From NCBI RefSeq assembly GCF_008831285.2, contig NW_022205138.1:1-27223 (forward strand): a stretch of 27,223 bases of DNA, written 5' to 3'. The notes beneath the pieces were generated by a model, which searched no databases, was not told where the DNA came from, and saw only the letters and a program-made list of their open reading frames with translations. This document shows, in pieces, positions 10,078 through 20,459 of the stretch. Position numbers and translations under genes: made by a program. Within the stretch, counting starts at the first letter, position 1. The number at the start of each line of letters is the position of its first letter. The stretch comes from Nymphaea colorata (taxonomy: Eukaryota; Streptophyta; Magnoliopsida; Nymphaeales; Nymphaeaceae).

Positions 10078-11487
10078 TCAATAATCAAATATCTTGAAGA
10101 TGTGGAGCGAATCGTCATCCTATTTTGATTTGAAGGGCACACAGTCTTGATATCGTCTTCCTCCCAATGCAAAGATCTGTAGTCGCTTTTCCTTTAATGC
10201 TTATCCCGTTTCTGGGATTTGCGAATACAGCCAAGGATCACCATGAAGATCACGTTGATGAAGAGAAGGACCAAAGATATCACGTAGGAGGCCTGGAAGA
10301 ACCAGCGATCGTATGATATCTGGTCCACCCTCTATTCACCGTAGAAAAGCTTAGTCTATATCACGATCTGCAGCAGGAAATCACGATAAACCCACCCAGG
10401 GTCATTTCGTATAGCCCTCCGTATTACGTCTTATAGCTGCTCTTCCTGAAATTGGATAGAAGGGATATCTGGGCAACAGAGATGAGAATGATATTCCCGT
10501 ATATATTGGCAACCTCCGACACGAGGGCGAAGTTGAGCGCAAAGGAGGCGAGGCAGAGCACCCAGAGCGGGACTTGGTAGCGGATGATGAACGGCACGTT
10601 GAAGGAGTGAACCTTGAAGATGAAGGAAATGGCCTCGGTGACATGCAGGCCCACCGTGTTCGTGCCGCCCCTGTAGAAGTTGCGCTACTCGCGGTCCACC
10701 TCCTCCTCAGCGCCCTCCACCTTCCGAAAAGTCATGTTCAGCTAGTAAATCCCGAAACGACCCAACGCCGGCAACTAGGGCCCAAACACAAACTGCTTCG
10801 CCCTCCTCTGCTTCTCCAGACACATGAAGTTGTAGATGATGCCGGTGTCCCTGTAGAATAGCTTGATGGCTCTCAGCGTAGGCTCCAGACGCAACTAGTG
10901 GTAGGGGAAGAAGTTGCTGATCAGGTCGCCCTCGCATTTGAATTGCCCCGAAACGAGGTAAGTCGCATAGTGATGGCTCTTGTAGTCGTATCTGCGCGTA
11001 TAGAAGTAAGGCTTCATCGACTCCTCGGCCTCTCTCTACATTTGCTCCTCCAGATCCGGATCCTTCTCCATGCCTTGCTATCGAATCGAGTGGTCGATGA
11101 GGTCGTTGATGGTCTTGCTGTCCGAAGGGGGGTGCTTTTTGGGGGCGGGAGGAGAGATATCGATGGCAATATCGATGTATACTCCACCGATTTCGAGCGT
11201 GATATTATTTTGCAGGAAAATCTAGAGGTCTTCAGCGTACTTCTAGTCGACTCCCAAATAGTCTCGAACATAACCATCTAGTCTAAAGGGAAAGGTGATA
11301 TAGAAATCGAACTTACCAATGACCAGCTCGTCATCGACCGATACGCTGACCAATTCCCGCAAGCACGCCCGCACATAGAGCGGAACCAAGATAGATTTTT
11401 CCTTTTCGAAGGGAGAGGTAATCTTGTTGAGATAGGACACATTCGGCAGCTAGACTCATTGGAGTCCGAATCACTGCTGATGACCAT
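10078..11487 (-). CDS. Polytopic membrane protein of unknown family
   Basis: About 465 residues. The N-terminal two thirds are soluble and mixed in charge: a Ser/Asp start MVISSDSDSNES, segments such as SILVPLYVRACLRELVSVSV and NNITLEIGGVYIDIAIDISPP, then an acidic EEQMEREAEESMKPYFYTRR stretch. At least three strong membrane helices follow: around VPLWVLCLASFALNFALVSE, NIYGNIILISVAQISLL, and SYVISLVLLFINVIFMVILG. The tail is charged and ends KIFDY with TGA at 10078-10080. Many TAG codons in the reading give Glu. Frame breaks lie near 10390 (before DPGWVYRDFLLQIV), 10130 and 11440. I do not recognise the family. The start ATG at 11487 is the first in frame. Confidence 0.7.
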
Positions 11488-11660
11488 CCCCTATCCTCTC
11501 AATCGTCGCTCTGAGTCCATCATCTGAATAAAAGTTATTCGTCGGAGTATACGCACACAATATTCTAAAGACGATAGGTGATAAATGATGATAATGGTTG
11601 GATGATGGTGGTATGATAGAAGGAAGGATCATGCGTAGATATCCACAGGGGTCCGTTTGA

Positions 11661-12477
11661 TCATTTTCTATAGTAGGCAATGAGAGCATATATATGATGC
11701 TTCTAGAGATATCCTCGCGAGTATAACCTTACCTGCTTGTTCTGCATGGCCTATATGGTCTCCTATCCGTTCTCCTACGAGTGGATGTTGATGATCCTGA
11801 TAGCCGACTTCTACTCGCCGGTGCAAGCCTGGACACCGATATCCTTCACGTATATTTCGCCCTCAAATAGATGCTGGATCGAAGGAGCAGCGTTCTCAGT
11901 TGAGACTGCTTAGACTGGAGCAGGAGGAGGAGAGTATTATTACTCATGGCGCTAGTGAGCATGATACTTTGGTGGTTTCGATGGACTCACGAGCTGGAAG
12001 ATACTGGTTTTATATTTCGGCATCCATTTAATCGTCCCCTTAGGATCCCCCATCTTCCTCTTCCTCTGACGGGTGATTAGATCTACATCTGGCTCTGCTC
12101 CTATTCTTGCCGTGCAATTTCTGCTTTCCTCTAGGTTTCTTGATGATTCTCGTGCGACTAGGACTAGGAGAGTAGACTGATAACAGGAGTTTCTTCCCTT
12201 TTCTTGCGCTGAGCTTACTGGTATTGGCTGACATTGCTGCAAGGCAGCTCTAATCATCATCCTCTCCTGGCGTTGGTGGCATTGTTGATAACTTCCTCTT
12301 TCTTCTTGAGGAACTTGTCGAGATTGGTCTGTATGGTCGGTTTACTCTTATCATTTGGGGCAATTATGCGCAAAGGTTATTTCGATTTGGGGTCCTTTGT
12401 ATGATAGATGTTACTTTCTGCTTTGGAGGAGATGGGTTTTTTTACTTCTTCGACGGTTTTGACCTTTTCCCTTACAT
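11661..12477 (-). CDS. Charged low-complexity protein of unknown function
   Basis: About 270 residues with a Lys-rich N-terminus (EKVKTVEEVKKPISSK, TIQTNLDKFLKKKEEV), a Glu-rich middle (about 12060-12200), a basic patch RQRKRKMGDPKGTIKWMPKY, and a C-terminal part with FEGEIYVKDIGVQACTGEE. The composition and basic clusters would suit a nuclear or nucleic-acid-associated protein, but no domain is recognised. Glu codons are often TAG, for example repeatedly within 11740-11800. Breaks occur near 12070 (CCC run), 12265 and 12470, so the N-terminus is uncertain. A 39-nt GT...TAG segment near 11955-11993 is open in frame either way and may or may not be an intron. Stop is TGA at 11661-11663. Confidence 0.6.
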
Positions 12478-12655
12478 AAAATTAAATTATCTGTAAATAG
12501 TCAATCAAGACAGAGATAAAAATTCTCATATTATATTGCCATTTTATTCATATCCATATATACTACAACCTTGAGGCACCCTATCATTTAAGACAGCATT
12601 TGTTGGATTATGTATACAATCATAGTTGTTATCTTCATGCAGAATGAGTAAAATA

Positions 12656-14033
12656 TCAAAACAGACTCTTCTTGAAGCTTTTCTTTCGCTCTTTTACCTT
12701 CTCCCTACTCTTGGCATCGATGACTCGCATTTGAAGCAGGGCACGGTTGGTCTCATTTTCAAAGATCTCATCGATTAGTCTTCGAGTATTTATCAATAAT
12801 TTTTCATCAGTCATGTATGCGCTAAAGCCTGTCGTCCTATTCTCGCATCCATTCGAGCCTAAGACTCTTCCTCTTCCTTCTAAGGCAGCTCGTTATAGTA
12901 TTCATGGCGAGCAGCAGTTTCCAAGGAGATTTTCTTATGTTTTTGCCTGTTGATATCCCCAATAGAGACTGAAGAGTTCCTTTCCCGATTAATGATGTCA
13001 TTGACGACGTGATTGTGATTGGGCGGCAATGCAGAGTGGTGGGATTGGGTGTATGAAGCTAGTGTGTTTTCGTATTGAGGTTATTTGAGAGTGGGAAGCT
13101 AGGCTTGAGAGGGGAAATTGCTAGGAGATGGCGGCTGGATGAGGATCGGATGGTGGTGAGTGACAAAAGTTGGGGATTGTTTACGATTAGAGGCTGTGGA
13201 CTCACGTGGAGTGCGGGAGCCTGATGACTCACTATCGTTTGGGAGATGCTTGGTGGGCGAGACACAGTGGCAATTGATTGGGGGGATAGTTTACCACTCT
13301 TTGAACCACTGGGCTGATACTTGCTTGCGTGTGTATCATCGACTCCTGCTTTGCCTTACCGTTGGGGGATATGGTGATGGTGGGCGCTGGTTCTCCCTCG
13401 ACGGTGGACTCAATGGTGATGTGGATGTTGTGCTGGGATGAGCTTCGCTGACTTTTCTTGTCGCTAGCCTGGGAAACTTCCTTGTACTGGCTCACCCTGC
13501 GCACCTGCTCGATGTTTGCCACCTACTTTGGCGATCTCGGAGGAGCGTACAGGGAATTGGCGTATTCGCGACTCTAGATTTGGCTGGTAAAGCGGGGATT
13601 GAAGTCGCTGAAGCCTTTAGAACGGTTTGTCTGCGAAAATGCTTGGGGATTACTCATGGCATTGCGATTTTCCCCGATTCCGCGCTGGAACGAAATTATC
13701 TATCATCTTGCAGCTAGCTTGGGGTATTTTCAAGAAACTGCCGCTGCACTTCTGGCCGAAAAGTGTACTGCATGTTTATAGGAGCGTGAAGCGGTGGTTG
13801 AGTTTGGTTGAGTGGATTCCTCTGCGATTGCAATTGCGGAACGAGATGGAGCAGGTAGTCTGACGGAGGCTTGGGAGGAGAAAGCAGGATGGGATAGTTT
13901 TTAGCTGCGGGGGAGAATGCTTGCCCCATCACAGGCGGTGGACTATTTTGACGTAGAATGAGGTTGGGGATTTGCTGTCCTGGGAATGGGAATGGGAGGG
14001 GGCTCCTCTGGGCGAGACTGGGTTATTATTCAT
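12656..14033 (-). CDS. Pro/Ser/Gln-rich, mostly disordered protein of unknown function
   Basis: About 455 residues. The N-terminus (MNNNPVSP) leads into proline-rich sequence such as LILRQNSPPPVMGQAFSP and LLSPPKPPSDYLLH, then Ser/Gln-rich segments (VSQASDKKSQRSSSQHN; SESSGSRTPRESTASNRKQ). The C-terminal part is more ordered and charged: QKHKKISLETAARHEYYNEL, an acidic run, then AYMTDEKLLINTRRLIDEIF and a basic end KERKKSFKKSLF. This end could be a short helical or coiled-coil interaction region. No catalytic domain is visible. Frame breaks occur near 13990, 13655, 13365 (C5 run), 13250 and 12845. The stop is TGA at 12656-12658. The reality of the gene is supported by dense TAG/TAA Glu codons in a protein-like reading. 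Confidence 0.6.
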
Positions 14034-14088
14034 CGTATATATTACAGCGAACTAGCGTAGAAAATATAAATATGAGTGCATCGATCTG

Positions 14089-16279
14089 TCAGGAGTGAGT
14101 AAAGACCACTCCTCTCTCCCTCAGCATTTCCTTCAGTTCGAAGTTCTCCTCGCTCAGGTACAGTTTCTCAGATTACATCTCCATGAGAACATTAGAAAGT
14201 TCTTTCATCTTTGCGAAAATATCTTCTCGTTCTTTTTAAAGTTTGGTTGCCTTTTCTCTGAGCTCACCCGCATCCTTATATTTCAATCTTTCTTTATTGA
14301 GTTATTATAACTGATACAAATAGAGTTTATTCTTTTTGGAAAGGTCTTATATTTCTTGATTTTTTTCTCTCAGGTTTTGCTTCAAGATCTAGTTGATTTT
14401 CACTGTATCGTTTGAATCAGTAGAACGTGGCTGCGATACTGAAAAAGATTGCATTTATACTTTGTTTCTCAGCATCCGGATAGTGATCGCTGATTACTAT
14501 AGTTGCTGATGAGCCGTACGAAGTTACATCTATAACTTGGCCTGCTGCTTCTTTGATTATTCGGCTTTTTGAAGAGAGTATTGAAGCTATTTTTATCGTT
14601 GCTAGGATTACATAAGAGCCTGCTTCAATTTGCGAATTTGTGATTAGTATTATATCTTTTCTATGCTGGAAAATCCTTCATTGTTTTTGCATTTCCATTC
14701 AGTTTTACTTTCTCTTGGAGTGATTTAATTTCTCGCTTGTATCTTCCTCGTTTTTGGCCTTCTGCATCTTCAAATCATCTAATTCCCTCATGAGAGTATT
14801 GATGGTTCGGTTGCTATTAATGCATTTCTCACATTAATTCCTTTTTTTCCAATTGTAGATATCTCCATATCCCTAATGAAAGATTCAATTATGGAAATCC
14901 AGTCGGCCTATCTCCTGAACTCCTTAAAGTTTTTTTGATTTACATGGAATCGTTTGATTTTTGCTCGGCCTGGTTCATAAGGTTCAGAATATCGTTTCCA
15001 TCGTGCTCGTTCTTTTGCGATGGCTGATTCATCTCGTCGATCATGCTGATGACTGAAAAACTATCCTCGATGAAACTGTCCTATTTCATGATTTGGCGTT
15101 TCTTAAAAGTCAATGGCTGGCTTTCTATTGCAGGCGAGGCCTCACGAGGGTTAAATACAGGTGCTTGCCTCTTGATGTCTTTGTTTCCACGGATGCCTAG
15201 CTAAAAGATGCAAACATTGGGTTACTCACTTCCTTTTGCTAGCGAGTAAAACTGTTCTAATTGCTGACGAAGGAATTCCCATTCTATTCAACTGAGAACT
15301 AATTTCTCTCACGCATAAGTTCGCACTCTTGACCATGCCGATGCTTGGCATTTTGTACTTGCTGCTTGTTGCTTACGTGCTGCACTGTCTTACCATCAAA
15401 AGGTCACAGTAAGGCAATTAGACGCTATGCTATCTTTCAGCATCTCCAGACATAAAGCTAAAAAGATGAAAACTTAGTCGATTTTACGCTTGTTGATGAC
15501 CCGCTGAATCAGGTCAATCGATGCCTTCGCAGAGATACAATTAATAGAGAGTGCGCCGATAAAACGCTTTCCTCTTACCCGTAAAAACTCCTTCAGCTTG
15601 TCCTGCACTGACTCTCCCACTCCGACTGATTTTAGGTATGCCTGGAGAAGTCCTTGCTCGTTCGCTACTGTGGCTTTGAGCTAGAGCAGGTAGAGACAGA
15701 GAAAGGGCGCCTTATCGGGCGAGCAGAAGCAGAGCATGAAGATAGAAAGATACGCGACATTCTATAGATCCTCCTCGGGAACAGTAGAGATAACGGTGGC
15801 CACAACATCACTGACGATGTTGTAAACCTAGTCCTGCTCGAGCTCAAAAGTGAGCATGCCGATGAACTCCCTCATAGAGTAATTATACGCGTCCCACATA
15901 CGCCCGAACACCTCCCTTGTGAATTTTTTATGCTTGCGGTTGTCAATGACCGCAGTGAGGGCCTTTTTTCTATGCGTGACATCCATTTGCTTCCCAAGGG
16001 ACTCATGCGTCCGAACTGCAATCTATTTGCTTCAATAAACTCGCTAATTTCTCTCGACTCTTCAACACACACCTTGCAGCCCCTGTGCGGTCGCTTAGTC
16101 TCTCCTGGTTTATAGACAACCAATTTTTCAGAGCTGCAATCCGAGCATACAGCTCTGAGGCACCGCTTGCACTGGTGTTCCCGTCGAGTGATGCCGAAGC
16201 TACTCGTGCAGAGCATGCACTTCTTCTCCTGGTTGCGCTGGACGTTCGGCTACCACCTGTCGAAGTAGAGTATTGACAT
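14089..16279 (-). CDS. FYVE-like zinc finger protein with long coiled coil
   Basis: FYVE domains bind phosphatidylinositol 3-phosphate on endosomes. About 719 residues from ATG 16279. The N-terminal finger has four Cys pairs: CMLC, CKRC, CSDC and CKVC, within W-E-P-N...RREHQCKRC...SSEKLVVY. The basic core motif RRHHCR is degenerate (RREHQCK), so lipid binding is uncertain and the finger may have another role. A helical region follows (KALTAVIDNRKHKKFTREVF ... FIGALSINCISAKASIDLIQ), then a disordered linker. About 270 residues of coiled coil close the protein, with heptads such as LYLYQLEELNKERLKY and many TAA/TAG Glu codons. A 29-nt intron lies at 15201-15229. Breaks occur near 15965, 15398 (T4 run), 14930 (A6 run), 14850, 14720 and 14625. 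The architecture suggests a Rab-effector or tether like EEA1; this is inference. Stop TGA at 14089-14091. Confidence 0.75.
15201..15229 (-). other. Probable 29-nt intron in the FYVE-like gene
   Basis: The segment begins GTGAGTAACC and ends CATCTTTTAG in sense. Removal joins NSFTREQKE to LGIRGNKDIKRQAPVFNP in frame. Keeping it forces a frame change with no homopolymer to explain it. Confidence 0.7.
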
Positions 16280-16618
16280 ACGGTCAACTATTATAAGATT
16301 TATATAGCATGGGACCAAAAGAGATTGGATTTGAACAGATAGGGATAGAGGATACGATGATAATAAAATAGGAATATGTAACAGTTCGCTAGAGATAAAT
16401 ATTTTCATAGGAATGATCCATAAATACAGAGATTCTGCAAGCTAAACAAAAACAAACAAGATCAAAACAACTTTTCTTTGATGGCATGACAGAATAAAGC
16501 ACATATAAAGTAGCCAAGGCCAGAAAATTGCGAAAAGTGAAAGCCATCTTTAATTGACCCTGCATAGAATTCAGTATCGATATACTTTTTTGCTGTGACG
16601 GATACTTGAGGGCGAAAA
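16280..16618. promoter_or_regulatory. Divergent intergenic region, FYVE-like gene (-) and transposase (+)
   Basis: A 339-base AT-rich stretch. On the minus strand TATATAAATCTTATAATAG lies at about 16290-16308, 10-30 bases upstream of the FYVE-like ATG, and is a reasonable core promoter candidate. A minus-strand reading of about 120 codons is open here but looks like chance, since only TGA can close a frame. Confidence 0.4.
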
Positions 16619-18281
16619 ATGCATTTCTATAAGTCACTGCAATCAAAGCCGATAATTTGGACTCTAGACATTTCTATAATGTACTACCAGGACAGTGCGC
16701 GCCATATACACCCCTAAAAAACTGCATAAAAAGTAAAGAAGAGAATCCACCCAAATAGGAGAGCAAAAATAAAAAAGAAAATAATTAATTGGATTAGTAG
16801 GAAGAGAGTGGCAAACAGAACTCCAAAAGCGAGACTGAGGGAGGAAGGACCATTATAACGTGCCGGATAGCGACCACACAAATGCGAAATCATAGTAAGT
16901 TTCCTCCACATCGACCGGCACAATTCCAATTACGAGGAACAGCCCTACGAGCAATCAACAATCACTGCAAGGGATTCTGATTTTGAGGCGAACGATATAT
17001 CAATCGACGAAATTATATCCATCACTGAGGAACAGACGGAAGTATAACCACCACAGGAACCGCACTTTGAACAACGCAAGTATAAAGATCCTGACTTTCG
17101 CAGAGAAACAATCAAAACTAAACGAGGATTGAGAAACCATATGAAAAAGAACAAAAAGAATAGGAAGATACGGACTACAATCACAAGGAAAAATTGGCAG
17201 AAATGAATCGGATCTTTGCTTAGTATACTGGCCAAAAATAATAGGGTAAAAATCCTCAATTCAACCTTAAAGAAATAGGCCAGCAATTACAACTGGGATA
17301 CTCCACAATCCTGCACAAGTTCCGCTAATTCCGAGCAACGAAGCGAGTCCGCGGCGGTGCTCTGATAGCCTCTCTGCAAAAGAAGCGAAATATCGCAAAT
17401 CCGTATAGATCTAGCAAATCATAGAGAAAGCGCTCACCGAACGCCCCTTCTACACTGCCGTGGAACTCTCCAAGTACATCCTGACCATGTTCCACCGCAG
17501 CTTCAGCAGTCCATCATCTCACGCCACCTAGGAGAAATGGGATACTCGTACAAGAACCTAAAATCCACCCCCATTGAGAAGAACAACCAAAATACAAAGA
17601 AATCCGCAGGATGTATGCGTAGCTTATGCTTCCCTAGTTTCCGATGAACGGAATGCTCGAACGATCATCTATGTGGATGAAATGGCCTGCTCACTGTCAA
17701 CTTCCTCAAAGAAAAGGAACTGAGTTCAAACGCATAGAATCTAAGGATGCAGAAGAGTATGTATCTGTTTGATAGCAGCTCGCAGTGAAGAAATCGTCTA
17801 CTATGAGGTTAGGAAGGCTTTCCCCAGAGGAGAGACTTCATCCGAGCTCTAGGAGGCATTAGAAGTAAAATGAACCAATTACTCAAGTATGAAGCTGGAG
17901 GAGAGCAGTGTCCTTTGGTGATAGTGTGCGATCTCAACCGGATCCATCGCGAAGGTGAGGGATAGGGTGAAAGCATCAGGACGCATTAAATGCTCTCAAC
18001 ATGCATCAATACTTCTTACCACCTTTTCCTTCCAGCTTAACCCACTCTAGACTCTCTTCCTCAACATCAAGAACAGAGTCGGCAAGCGTGAAATACACTC
18101 ACTGCATGACCTACACACGCAAATACTGCACTACATGCGGGAACTTCAAGGGTAAAGCGTGGAAGTCACTTCAAAGAGATACCTGATTGGCTGCAGAAGT
18201 CCATCAGAGAGGAAAATTTTTGATCTTTTTTCCATTATCTACGAAAATGAAAGAGTTATGATGCGCAAATGTTAGAAATGA
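16619..18281 (+). CDS. Tc1/mariner-IS630-type transposase (frame-broken)
   Basis: DDE transposases cut and join DNA at transposon ends. A helix-turn-helix DNA-binding part is seen at about 17225-17360 (NLKEIGQQLQLGYSTILHKF). The linker region shows TISRHLREMGYSYKNL, a hallmark of this superfamily. Catalytic acids follow: Asp in IIYVDEMACS (17676-17678), Asp in VIVCDLNRIH (17930-17932), and Glu in FLPPFSFQLNPLE, encoded by TAG at 18048-18050. The spacing between the last two is about 39 residues. Frame breaks occur near 17170, 17515, 17590, 17655, 17830, 17945 and 18030, and an in-frame TGA near 17722 sits where the family has Trp. These may be decay or the sequencing errors seen throughout. 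The start at 16619 is the first ATG of an open frame and is uncertain. No terminal inverted repeats were recognised. Confidence 0.75.
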
Positions 18282-18578
18282 AGTGATGGAGTGAGCAAGG
18301 GAATGGTGATTCTTCGAAAATGGGTTTTGGCAATTGTTTTCCACTTTGGAGTAGTCCTCAACTTTTGCTTTTTTTGTTATTTTATTGTGCAAGGGTCAGC
18401 GGAACAGCAATAATGTCATATTCCATACCAATCCAAAGCTGTTAATGTTCTTTGCTTGTGATAAAATCTGATTATTCTATCTATCAAAATCCTCCTCTGA
18501 TTGGCGAGCAAACCGTCACAACCTTCCCAACGCTTTTCCTGATTAATCATCCCATGTTTTCGGAATTATAAATAAGAG
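18282..18578. promoter_or_regulatory. AT-rich intergenic region before the RING-LRR gene
   Basis: About 300 bases without a convincing reading. A TATAAATA run sits at about 18568-18575, just before the ATG at 18579, so transcription either starts further up or has almost no leader. No inverted repeat marking the end of the transposase gene was seen. Confidence 0.35.
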
Positions 18579-20409
18579 ATGGGATGCATGTCAGCGAAGG
18601 AACCAAGAAAGGAGGATGCAAAAAGAGGCAAGATTGAGATTCACTGCCCTATCTGCTAGGAGAACTATGATATTGATGAACGAAAGCCTTATGTGGTCTG
18701 CGCCAACAAGCACAAGCTTTGCTATGCCTGTCTATCTTCCATGAAGAATCACGCAAGTCTAAAAAGAACACCTCTTCTATGCCCATTCTGCAAAGCAGCC
18801 GTCGAAGAAGACATGCTGACCACCGACGCCGGCATTTTCAATTTCCTCGATGCCGAACTAGATACACTTAAACGCTTGCCCCAGGATCGACGCAAGCTTT
18901 TCGCCTTTTCCTCCATATATCTACCCAGGTTGCACGATTTCATGAAGATGGAGGCAAAGGGGGATTCCGTAAAGATAGATAAAAAGAGTGGAAAAAAGGA
19001 AACCAAACCGAACAGTATTGACTCAATAGAATTGCTGCGCATAAGTACTTTTTGGTGATTAAGAGGGAAGAATGCTGGAGGAATATGAAGTTTTGACTTT
19101 AAATGCTTGACTGCATGAAGAGTCTTCGCAAGATCTATCTCAGTATCGACTCTTATAACCAAGGCAACAACCATATCAAGGCCATCGACACGACCGGCTT
19201 CTCTTTGGATCGGCTGACCTTGCTGGATCTCAGCTTTAACAGGATTACAACGTTGAAAAATATCTTCACAGAAGGGCCTCTCTTCTCAGGCTTAAAGTTC
19301 TCATCGCCAGTATGTCCATGCCGATATAGGAAACAATATGATATAGGAAATGCCTGGCGTAAAGAACCTGCAAAACCTGCAAGTGATAAACATAAGTAAA
19401 AGTTCCTTTAATACAGAAAACAACGGCTTGAAAACGCTGAGGTGGTTCGTTGGCTGTACTTCTCTGAGGCATCTCGATGTATAGTTCAATCAGATATCCT
19501 AACGGGTATAGTTCCCAGCGAATTTGGCCCAATTGCATTCCCTACTCATGTGTATTTTTTCTACGATTTAGTCGGCAATAACATCGCGCTCTAAAGTTGG
19601 GAAAGCTTCACCAGGCTTTCTTGGAAGGATCTGCGTATCTTGACGGCATCGGTCAATGCAAGTCTACTGGAAAAGTATAACATCCACAATCGGATAGCAA
19701 AACTGCCTGCTCCTTGTCTGAAACTGCTCATCTTCGAAGTGGGATAAAATAGCCATAAAATAGTGATGATTTGGAACATAATGTAGGCTCAATTGCGCAG
19801 AACCTGCTAGCAAGGATCAGGAAAGTTGAGCTGAGCAAAGAAACGTATCTTTTCTATTCAGAAAACAAAAGCTTCCTCAGTGAAATTGTAGATCTTGTCA
19901 TCAGAAGCCATAAACTTGGCATCAACATCAACTTCAAGCCATCCCCAGTCAATCACAAGAATTACGAAGAGGATGAACGGCTCAATAGCTACAAAAAGAT
20001 AAATAGCAGTCAAGATCCAGCAGACTACCTGTACAGTGTATCTTTGGGGAACGCAATAAAAGGAAAGGTTTTCATGAGCTTCATCACCAAGACTCAGAAA
20101 TTGCTTATCGGCATTCGCGAGAAGCACAATCATAAAACCGTATCTAGGTATCACTGGAAAGGGAAATCGTGATGATGAATAAATAGGAACACAAGACGAA
20201 GCCTTTCCTTGAGGATTGAAGAAAGGAGAAGAATTCATTGTCAGTGTTGGCATTAATGCTGAAGATGGGTATGCATCGTTCGTTGTGGGCAATACCACTC
20301 TCGATAATACTATTTCACGGAAAGATGGGATGATTATAAGTTCTATGTGCATGTGGTGGAGGAGGGAGAAAGCATCAGAATCATTAGAGACTAGTTGGAA
20401 ATCATATGA
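18579..20409 (+). CDS. RING finger-leucine-rich repeat protein with galectin-like C-terminus
   Basis: RING fingers recruit ubiquitin-conjugating enzymes, so this is probably an E3 ubiquitin ligase. About 605 residues from the ATG at 18579. The start MGCMSA fits N-myristoylation with a neighbouring palmitoylation Cys, implying membrane attachment. The RING reads CPICEENYD...VVCANKHKLCYACL...CPFCKAAV, with a TAG Glu codon at 18657-18659. After a linker come leucine-rich repeats: LDRLTLLDLSFNRITTL, LQNLQVINISKSSF, CTSLRHLDVEFNQIS, and more to about 19780. The last 130 residues contain GNAIKGKVFMSFITKTQKLL, an FP..G..F segment and VSVGINAEDGYASFVVGNTT, resembling galectin strands; this is tentative. 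Breaks occur near 19035, 19100, 19290, 19335, 19560, 19770 and 20165; an in-frame TGA near 20211 falls in the galectin-like part. End at TGA 20407-20409. Confidence 0.7.
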
Positions 20410-20459
20410 TCTTGAATATTTAATGACTGTAAAACCATAAAAATATAGTTATATCAAAC

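Noticed and set aside
11471-11689. 72-codon minus-strand reading
   Set aside because: It lies in the spacer between two genes, looks random and shows no Glu-from-TAR pattern.
11955-11993. A 39-nt intron in the charged low-complexity gene
   Set aside because: It has GT and TAG ends but is open in frame with or without removal, so nothing in the sequence supports splicing.
13356-13369. A 14-nt intron (GTAAGGCAAAGCAG) in the Pro/Ser-rich gene
   Set aside because: Removal does fit the frame, but a one-base error in the adjacent C5 run explains it equally well and 14 nt is shorter than any supported intron here.
16290-16646. Minus-strand reading of about 120 codons with hydrophobic stretches
   Set aside because: AT-rich, no motif, and long frames arise easily when only TGA stops; it sits where promoters are expected.
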